Assembly: GCA_902793875.1 (NCBI GenBank)
Contig: CADBFL010000102.1
Coordinates: 1-7,054, forward strand
DNA from: an uncultured Eubacteriales bacterium
GTDB lineage: Bacteria; Bacillota; Clostridia; Peptostreptococcales; Anaerovoracaceae
Direction: 5' to 3'
DNA: 7,054 nt
Positions 1-5,845 of this stretch are shown one piece after another (the stretch's first letter is position 1; each line of letters begins with the position of its first letter). The position numbers were made by a program, and so were the translations under genes. Below the pieces are notes generated by a model. It worked only from the letters and a program-made list of their open reading frames with translations, made no database searches and had not been told where the DNA came from.

Positions 1-1
1 G

Positions 2-1034
2 AAGATTCTTGTTATCAACCCGGGGGCAACATCGACAAAGATCTGCGTATTCGAGGACGAGAACGAAGTCATGCGCGTCGGCATCGATCACGATGCGGCC
101 GAGATCGCAAAGTATCCGCACGTAGTCGATCAGGCTCCGTTCAGAAAGGAAGCCATCCTGAAGACCATCGAAGAGAAGGGCTACAGGCTCAGCGACTTCG
201 ATGCGATCTGCGGCAGAGGCGGCCTCTTCAAACACATCCCTTCGGGCACATACAAGGTGAACGATGCTGTCATCAGAGACATCGAGAATCCTCCGTACGG
301 AGAGCACGCGGCGAACCTCGGAGCGTACATCTCAAAGGAACTCGCCGATTCCGTCGGCATCCCGGCCTTCTTCGTGGATCCTGTATGCGTCGACGAGATG
401 GAGCCTCTGGCCAGATATTCGGGCCTCGGTCTTCCGGGCTTTGAGAGACAGTCGTTCTTCCATCCGCTGAACCACAAGTCGGTCGCCAGAAAGGCAGCGA
501 AGCAGCTCGGCAAGGCTTATGAGGAGCTGAACCTCGTGATCTGCCACCTCGGCGGAGGAGTTTCCGTCGCGGCCCACAAGAAGGGCAAGGTAGTCGACGT
601 GAACAACGTCAAGGACGACGGAGCGATGGGCATGGACAGGGGAGGAGCTCTGCCTGCCAACGCCCTGGTCAATCTCTGCTTCCAGGAGGGCATGACCAAG
701 GCTGATGTAAAGAGGATCATCGGACAGGAAGCCGGAATCTATTCGTATACCGGCACCAAGGACCGGCGACGAAAAGATGATGGAAGCATTCAAGGCGATC
801 GCCTATCAGCTCGCGAAGGACATCGGAGCGATGTCGGCGGTGCTCAGATTCAATGTAGACGCTATCATCTTTACGGGAGGAATGGCATATTCCGAAAGAT
901 TCTGCGAGGAGATCGGATCCTATGTAAGCAAGATCGCTCCTATCATGAGATTCCCCGGAGAAGAAGAGATGAAGGCTCTCGCAGAGGGCGCGCTCAAGGC
1001 TCTGCAGACAGGACACTGGGAAATATACGAATAA
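2..1034 (+). pseudogene. buk: Butyrate kinase, 5'-partial and frameshifted
   Basis: Butyrate kinase interconverts butyryl phosphate + ADP and butyrate + ATP in the cytoplasm; it is the last, ATP-yielding step of the Ptb-Buk butyrate pathway and belongs to the acetate-kinase/ASKHA fold. The frame is open from base 2 and begins KILVINPGATSTK (phosphate-binding motif, nt 17-40), so only the first one to three codons are missing. HLGGG follows at nt 545-559. The frame holds as far as GTKD (nt 752-763). The family sequence then resumes in another frame as GDEKMMEAF (from nt 765), with the adenosine motif FTGGMAYSE (nt 870-896), and stops at TAA 1032-1034. By comparison with clostridial Buk as I remember it, about ten residues are missing at the junction. 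The two pieces give about 343 residues against roughly 355 usual. As written, translation would continue out of frame to 1042 and lose the adenosine motif. It is either a real pseudogene or a sequencing/assembly error. A related branched-chain fatty acid kinase is the alternative. Confidence 0.9.
761..767 (+). other. Frameshift/deletion junction inside buk
   Basis: The reading frame changes here from the frame of base 2 to the frame of base 765. Codon GAC (761-763, the D of GTKD) is followed by one unaccounted base, then GGC GAC GAA AAG (GDEK) in the new frame. Family members normally have about ten more residues between the two motifs, so the simplest event is a net loss of about 29 nt. The hexamer ACCGGC occurs at 749-754 and again at 762-767, across the junction. 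Such a short homology could help slippage or misassembly, but the 13-nt offset between the copies does not itself explain the loss. Confidence 0.75.
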
Positions 1035-1037
1035 AGC

Positions 1038-1056
1038 GATAAGGAGATAAGGAGGT
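1038..1056 (+). promoter_or_regulatory. Tandem Shine-Dalgarno for the EAL gene
   Basis: The octamer GATAAGGA occurs twice head to tail (1038-1045 and 1046-1053). The second copy runs into a full AAGGAGGT (1049-1056), an ideal anti-16S match. It lies 6 nt before the GTG at 1063 and so fixes that codon as the start. The upstream AAGGAG (1041-1046) is too far away to serve this start well. Confidence 0.8.
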
Positions 1057-1062
1057 CCGGAA

Positions 1063-3933
1063 GTGGACAAGAATCTCGACCGCTACATAAAGGAAAATTT
1101 TCAGACGGCGATGGACTATCACTATATCCAGCCGTATTATCAGCCCGTCATACGGACATCATCCAGACAGCTGTGCAGTTTTGAAGTGCTGGCACGCTGG
1201 ATGGATCCGGAGATCGGCATGATATACCCGGATGAATTCATTCCTGTCCTGGAGGAGAACAATCTGATACACATCCTCGACCTGTACATCATCAGGCAGG
1301 CATGTGCGAAGCTTCGCATGACTTTTGCCGGAGAAGGTGTGCCTGTGCCGATATCGGTCAATCTGTCCAGAAAGGATTTCGACCTCTGCGATATTTTTAT
1401 CCTGGTCGACAGTATAGTGACGCAAAACCTATTGCCCCGTGATTTCATCAACATCGAGATCACCGAAAGTTCGGTGGCAGAGGACAAAGAGATGATGCTC
1501 ACCGAGATAAAAAGGTTCCGTTCGAACGGATACCAGGTCTGGATGGATGATTTCGGGAGTGCTTATTCATCGCTCAACACCCTCAAGGATTTTGAGTTTG
1601 ACGAGATCAAGCTCGACATGGGTTTCCTCCGGCCGTTCACTCAGAGGTCGCAGAGGATCGCGGCATCGGTCATAGACATGGCCAAGGGCCTCGGCATCCA
1701 CACACTGGCAGAAGGCGTTGAGAACGAGGAACAGTTCAGATTCCTCCGCAACATCGGGTGTGAGAAGGTGCAGGGCTACTACTTCGGCAAACCGATGAAG
1801 TACGAGGATGCTCTTGATGCGCTCATCGCCAAGGGGGTCGGAACAGAAAGACCTCAGGAGCGTAAATACTATGACGACATAGGCAAAGTGAATCTTCTGA
1901 GCGCTGTGCCGTTCATGACGAAGGAGGAGAGGGACTCCATCACGACTGCCCGCCAGCTCAACAGTATCCCTCTTGCACTGGCAGAGGTCAGAAAGGACTG
2001 CTTCAGCATACTCTTTTACAATACGGCCTTTGAAGAGACTGCGCTCGAAACCGGGATGTTCGCCAATATCTTTTCACAGGAGCAGCTGAGGAAGCCTCAG
2101 CCTTTCAATCTGCTCTCTGACAGGATCATCAGCCTGATGGATTCCACCGTCAGCGGAGAAGAGGGAAGGATGCTGTTCAGCGCGCATGATGAATACTACG
2201 AGGTGCAGGCGAAGTGCGTTGCGAAGATGAGCGACAAGTACAGCGTTCTGATCAGAATGAGCAACCTGTCGAAGACCGCCAGAACGGCCAACACGAGTCT
2301 TCTCGATGATTCCCTCGTCCGCATATACTCCATGTTCGAGAGGATCACGCTGGTAGATCTCAACGAGGATACGATCAGACCTCTGTATACGACGACCAGG
2401 GAGGAACTCGTATCTCAGAATACGGGGGCTCTCAGCATGGCGCAGGAGTATGCCGAAAAATATATTTACCCTGAGGACAGGGACGCGTACCTGCGCATGG
2501 TGGACCCGCGCACGGTCGAAAAGAGATTCCGTGAAGCGGGAGTCAATTTCATGACCAGAGTGCTGCGAACGAAAGGCCACCATGGCGAGTATCTGTGGAA
2601 AGAACATACGGACCTCCGCCTCGAAGAGAATGTATACCTTATCCTTATACGCAACATTCACAGGTCCGTGATCGCGTTCGAAAACAAGATCCACAGGGAG
2701 CGCAAAGACTACTCGCCGGAGATGCTGTGGAACAACCTGGTGCAGTCGGATCTGCTGCGGATATTCTGGAAGGACAAAGAACGCCGTTTCCTCGGTGCCA
2801 GCAAGGCCTTTCTTGATTACTACGGATTCAGCAGTGCAGATGAGATAATCGGGAAGAACGACGAAGACATGGAATGGCATCTCGATCCGGGCGTTTACAG
2901 GGACGATGAACTGCGGGTGCTCAGCGAGGGCATCACCACACACAACCTTCCGGGACGATGCCTTGCAGACGGAGAGAACCGCGAGATACTGGCCTCAAAG
3001 ACGCCGATATACGATGTCGACGGCGCGATAACAGGTCTGATGGGATATTTTATCGACAGAGGCCTTCTGGACGAGCACGACCAGCGCGGCAAAGAGACAA
3101 AGCGAAGGGATCTGTATACAGGCCTTCTCAATTCCAGAGGCATGGCCGAAGAGGCGGCAAGATTCAGAGATGAATTCTATCTGCGCAAACGGGACTTCGT
3201 GCGTCTGAATATACAACTGGACGAGTTTGAATCGCTGAACGACAGATATGGCTACGATTTCGGCGACAAAGTCCTGCTGGCGTTCGGCAAAGCGCTTAAA
3301 AAAGCTTTCGGCCGAAGCTGCGTCGTGGGCAGATCCGCAGGTACAAGCTTTGTGATCATGAAGCAGATGGAAAGGGTCGAGGATGCCAGCCTTCTGAGGG
3401 AGCAGATCCGACATGCCTGCGGTTCCATCTCTGAGGTCGAAGGCGTGCCTGTTACGATCTACTCCTCGGTGGGATATTCATTTTTCTCAGAGACCGAGAG
3501 CCTGAGCGAACAGGAAAAGCTGTCCGAACGGAGGATCCTTGCAGACCACAACAGGAACGTCTCCAACGAGATACTCATAGCGCGGGCCTCTGAGCTCTTC
3601 CACTTCTTTGACGATATACCGGCCGTTTATGCGGTATATCATGTGACCGCGAACAAAGAACGCGGCACGGCAGACGCAGTGCTGTTCTACGTCAATCATG
3701 CATATGAGAGAGCTACGGGAGAGAAAGCCAGGGACATACTCGGACACGGAGTAAGGGAGCTCTATGCATTCATCGATGAGAACTGGTACGGCAAGATGAT
3801 CGAGGCTGCGCTCGACGGTAAATCGGCAGAGGATGATTTTGTCTTTGAACCGACCGGAAAAAAATACCGCTTCAAGGCCGACCCGGTCATCTACAAAGGG
3901 TACTGCGCCGTCACATATCTGGAGAAGAATTGA
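1063..3933 (+). CDS. EAL phosphodiesterase with PAS domains and degenerate GGDEF
   Basis: This is probably a soluble cytoplasmic cyclic-di-GMP phosphodiesterase (c-di-GMP to pGpG) with several sensor domains. The EAL domain is at residues ~15-255 and keeps the expected catalytic and metal ligands: E41 (EVLAR), N100, E132, D162-D163 (DDFG), K183, E217 and Q237. Loop 6 reads DFGSAYSSL. PAS-like regions follow at ~295-400 and ~418-535, then a clearer PAS at ~556-668. The GGDEF domain is at ~681-835: DLYTGLLNSRG and the DxFxxLNDxYGxxxGD stretch are kept, but the signature is AGTSF (759-763) instead of GGDEF, so diguanylate cyclase activity is unlikely. A last PAS domain is at ~845-954 (FYVNHAYERATGE). 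No transmembrane segment or signal peptide is visible. The start is GTG, chosen from the perfect ribosome binding site. The gene lies 28 nt after buk and its stop overlaps the next start, which suggests cotranscription. PAS ligands cannot be told from sequence. Confidence 0.92.
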   Translation: MDKNLDRYIKENFQTAMDYHYIQPYYQPVIRTSSRQLCSFEVLARWMDPEIGMIYPDEFIPVLEENNLIHILDLYIIRQACAKLRMTFAGEGVPVPISVNLSRKDFDLCDIFILVDSIVTQNLLPRDFINIEITESSVAEDKEMMLTEIKRFRSNGYQVWMDDFGSAYSSLNTLKDFEFDEIKLDMGFLRPFTQRSQRIAASVIDMAKGLGIHTLAEGVENEEQFRFLRNIGCEKVQGYYFGKPMKYEDALDALIAKGVGTERPQERKYYDDIGKVNLLSAVPFMTKEERDSITTARQLNSIPLALAEVRKDCFSILFYNTAFEETALETGMFANIFSQEQLRKPQPFNLLSDRIISLMDSTVSGEEGRMLFSAHDEYYEVQAKCVAKMSDKYSVLIRMSNLSKTARTANTSLLDDSLVRIYSMFERITLVDLNEDTIRPLYTTTREELVSQNTGALSMAQEYAEKYIYPEDRDAYLRMVDPRTVEKRFREAGVNFMTRVLRTKGHHGEYLWKEHTDLRLEENVYLILIRNIHRSVIAFENKIHRERKDYSPEMLWNNLVQSDLLRIFWKDKERRFLGASKAFLDYYGFSSADEIIGKNDEDMEWHLDPGVYRDDELRVLSEGITTHNLPGRCLADGENREILASKTPIYDVDGAITGLMGYFIDRGLLDEHDQRGKETKRRDLYTGLLNSRGMAEEAARFRDEFYLRKRDFVRLNIQLDEFESLNDRYGYDFGDKVLLAFGKALKKAFGRSCVVGRSAGTSFVIMKQMERVEDASLLREQIRHACGSISEVEGVPVTIYSSVGYSFFSETESLSEQEKLSERRILADHNRNVSNEILIARASELFHFFDDIPAVYAVYHVTANKERGTADAVLFYVNHAYERATGEKARDILGHGVRELYAFIDENWYGKMIEAALDGKSAEDDFVFEPTGKKYRFKADPVIYKGYCAVTYLEKN
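3921..3932 (+). promoter_or_regulatory. RBS and TTG start overlapping the preceding stop
   Basis: GGAG (3921-3924) lies 5 nt before TTG 3930-3932, which overlaps the TGA stop 3931-3933 of the EAL gene (TTGA). This start is chosen because it gives a basic n-region followed directly by a hydrophobic signal peptide. The next in-frame candidate, CTG at 3945, has no ribosome binding site and would remove the basic residues. The arrangement is typical of translational coupling. Confidence 0.65.
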
Positions 3934-4862
3934 GCAGGAGACATCTGAAAAACATAGCGGCAATATGCTTTTCTGTCATTATCTGCGCGGCTTCGTCATT
4001 GACGTTCGTCTGCGCAGAGGATGTCACTTATCATGAAAGCGCATCCGAAGCGGCGGCAGAACTCAGGGAAGCCATGAAGGACCGCGAGAGCGAGGTCACG
4101 GTCGGAGTGATAAAGGATGTCGATCAGAAGGGCCTCAAAAGACTCATCAGATCGCTTCTCAAAAAAGCGATGAAGCACACCGGAGTGCCGGACGAGGGAG
4201 ATTACATCAACTTCCAGTACGGCAGGTACGACGCCTCTGCGAAGACCGAAAGAGTGAACGGCGGGACGGGGGTCGTGGTCAGATACAGGCTTCAGTATTA
4301 CGACAGCGCTGAACAGGAAAAAGAACTGGACTCAAAGGTAAAAGAGGTGATAGGCAGCCTCGACCTGGACGGAAAGAGCGACTACGAAAAGCTGGTCGCC
4401 ATACATGACTGGCTCTGTGACAACGTGGAGTATGATTCGGGAGATGACAGCGACCTGAGACGCACCGCTTATGACGCGATCGTAAACGGGACCGCCGTAT
4501 GTCAGGGCTACTCGAACGCCCTGTACAGGCTGCTGCTCGAAGCAGGAGTGGACAACCGGATCATATTCGGCGAAGGCGTGGAGGACAGCGGAGCCAGGAT
4601 GGCCCATACCTGGAACATAGTCGGTCTGTACGGAAAGTATTATTACGTCGATGTGACATGGGACGATACTACAGACAGCCGTGACTATTTTCTGCGGCCG
4701 GCCGGAGACTTCACGGACAGCCACATTGCGGGAGATGAATATCCCGACAGCTTTTTCACCGGGAAATACCCGGTGGCAGAAGAGGAATTCACTTTCGATG
4801 TGGGCAGGCCGAATGCGGCAGTGGTAAGCTGCGCACTGAAGATGGCGGAAGCCCTGAGCTGA
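3930..4862 (+). CDS. Secreted transglutaminase-like domain protein
   Basis: This 310-residue exported protein has a transglutaminase/protease-like fold. The N-terminus has basic residues (SRRHLK), a hydrophobic stretch at ~8-27 and a signal-peptidase-like site VCA|ED after residue 29. Residues ~30-145 are charged and not recognised. The transglutaminase core covers ~150-250: YEKLVAIHDWLCDNVEY, then Cys191 in GTAVCQGYSNAL, His226 in MAHTWN and Asp241 in YYVDVTWDD, which together make the expected Cys-His-Asp triad. A short tail ends at 310 with no sortase motif, repeats or anchor. Bacterial members of this family are usually thought to be peptidases or protein cross-linkers at the cell surface; the substrate is unknown here. 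It overlaps the EAL gene by 4 nt and precedes an esterase gene by 25 nt, so it probably belongs to the same operon. The fold and triad are clear; the reaction is not established by sequence. Confidence 0.9.
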   Translation: MSRRHLKNIAAICFSVIICAASSLTFVCAEDVTYHESASEAAAELREAMKDRESEVTVGVIKDVDQKGLKRLIRSLLKKAMKHTGVPDEGDYINFQYGRYDASAKTERVNGGTGVVVRYRLQYYDSAEQEKELDSKVKEVIGSLDLDGKSDYEKLVAIHDWLCDNVEYDSGDDSDLRRTAYDAIVNGTAVCQGYSNALYRLLLEAGVDNRIIFGEGVEDSGARMAHTWNIVGLYGKYYYVDVTWDDTTDSRDYFLRPAGDFTDSHIAGDEYPDSFFTGKYPVAEEEFTFDVGRPNAAVVSCALKMAEALS

Positions 4863-4887
4863 CGCTGACATTCGAAACAGGAAGGGG

Positions 4888-5784
4888 ATGACCATGGGAG
4901 CGCTTGATATTCTTGCGGACAAAGCGGCGAAAAGGATGGAGAGCCCGGACGAGGTCGAACAGCTTCAGTACCCTGTGCCGGATGACCTGAGCGAGGAGTT
5001 CGGTGTTCCGTATAAAGGACGGGACGGCAATGATCTTTACGCCGACATATACAGAAAAAAGGAGGCTTCCGCGAAAAAGCTTCCGGTGCTCATCAACGTG
5101 CACGGAGGGGGACTCTTTGCCGGACGCACGATCATGGAAAGACCGTCAGCCGAGGAGTTCGCGCGAATGGGATACCTCGTATTCGTGCCTTCTTACCGCC
5201 TGTTCAGGGACGCCGATGCCTGCGGAGAGATCTCGGACATCTGCGCCGCTTTCGATTTTGCCGGGAGGGAGCTTGAAAGCCGCGGAGGCGATCCGGACAG
5301 GATCTTCGTCATAGCGGAAAGCGCAGGAGCTTTTCTCACGGAATACGCCGTCGCGATGAAAAAGTCGCAGAAGCTGCGCGAACAGATCGGATATGAGCCT
5401 TCGCAGACCGATATAAAGGCGATAGCCTTCGTGAGCGGCATGTTCTATACGACGAGAAAAGATGTTTTCGGGCTGGTATACCCTGCAGGCATCTACGGAG
5501 AACGCCGCAGAGACGGGGAATTCATGGCGCTGATGGATCCCGAGAACGAGGAGGTCATAAAGAATCTCCCTCCTTCGATATTCACGACCAGCAGGGATGA
5601 CTTCCTTCGCGGATATACGATGAAGTACGCGGAGGCGATGAAAAAGGCCGGGGTCCCGAACAGACTGGTGTACTACGCAGAAAAAAACAGGGAACTCGTG
5701 CACGCCTTCGTCACGCTCTGGCCGTGGCTTCCGGAGAGCAGAAACGCCATGGAAAAGATAGACGACTGGTTCAGAAACGTCTGA
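4888..5784 (+). CDS. Alpha/beta hydrolase, HSL-type esterase/lipase-like
   Basis: This 298-residue cytoplasmic alpha/beta-hydrolase resembles the hormone-sensitive-lipase/carboxylesterase group, which hydrolyses short acyl or aryl esters. Visible elements are a leader helix at 1-30, the oxyanion motif HGGGLFAG at 72-79, the nucleophile elbow AESAG with Ser145, the probable acid Asp238 (DDFL; Asp237 is possible) and His272 (LVHAF). The elbow has Ala at the first Gly of the usual GxSxG (commonly GDSAG), a mild deviation that keeps the small residue. No signal peptide or membrane segment is seen. The start is uncertain between ATG 4888 and ATG 4894. AGGA (4879-4882) sits 5 nt before 4888, while AAGG (4882-4885) sits 8 nt before 4894; the longer form is given. 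It lies 25 nt after the transglutaminase gene on the same strand. The substrate cannot be deduced; an acetyl-xylan or other deacetylase role is possible but unsupported. Confidence 0.88.
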   Translation: MTMGALDILADKAAKRMESPDEVEQLQYPVPDDLSEEFGVPYKGRDGNDLYADIYRKKEASAKKLPVLINVHGGGLFAGRTIMERPSAEEFARMGYLVFVPSYRLFRDADACGEISDICAAFDFAGRELESRGGDPDRIFVIAESAGAFLTEYAVAMKKSQKLREQIGYEPSQTDIKAIAFVSGMFYTTRKDVFGLVYPAGIYGERRRDGEFMALMDPENEEVIKNLPPSIFTTSRDDFLRGYTMKYAEAMKKAGVPNRLVYYAEKNRELVHAFVTLWPWLPESRNAMEKIDDWFRNV

Positions 5785-5845
5785 TACAGGACAGCCTGCT
5801 GATGGTTTACACCATTATAGATGCATCAGACCGGAAAAACACATT
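5785..5845. other. Intergenic gap with two small palindromes
   Basis: This 61-nt gap is the longest in the window. It contains the inverted repeat ATGGT-TTAC-ACCAT (5802-5815) followed by the perfect palindrome GATGCATC (5820-5827). Neither is GC-rich or followed by a T run, so this does not look like an intrinsic terminator. No convincing -35/-10 pair at 16-18 nt spacing was found. They could be an operator or chance. Confidence 0.35.

Noticed and set aside
332..793. Open frame on the - strand opposite buk
   Set aside because: It is antisense to a clear butyrate kinase sequence, with no ribosome binding site pattern or family resemblance seen.
764..1042. Continuation of the first buk frame past the junction to a stop at 1042
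   Set aside because: The tail is arginine-rich and unlike any Buk. The true C-terminal half is in the frame starting at 765 and ends at 1034.
2074..2943. 289-codon open frame on the - strand
   Set aside because: It lies fully inside the PAS region of the EAL gene, has no recognisable motif, and is an antisense shadow of a GC-rich coding region.
3945..3947. CTG as the start of the transglutaminase-like gene
   Set aside because: It has no ribosome binding site and would remove the basic part of the signal peptide; TTG 3930 has GGAG 5 nt upstream.
3938..3989. Lipoprotein signal (cysteine at residue 19, VIIC)
   Set aside because: The residue before Cys is Ile, not Gly/Ala/Ser, and a standard signal-peptidase I site (VCA|ED) follows.
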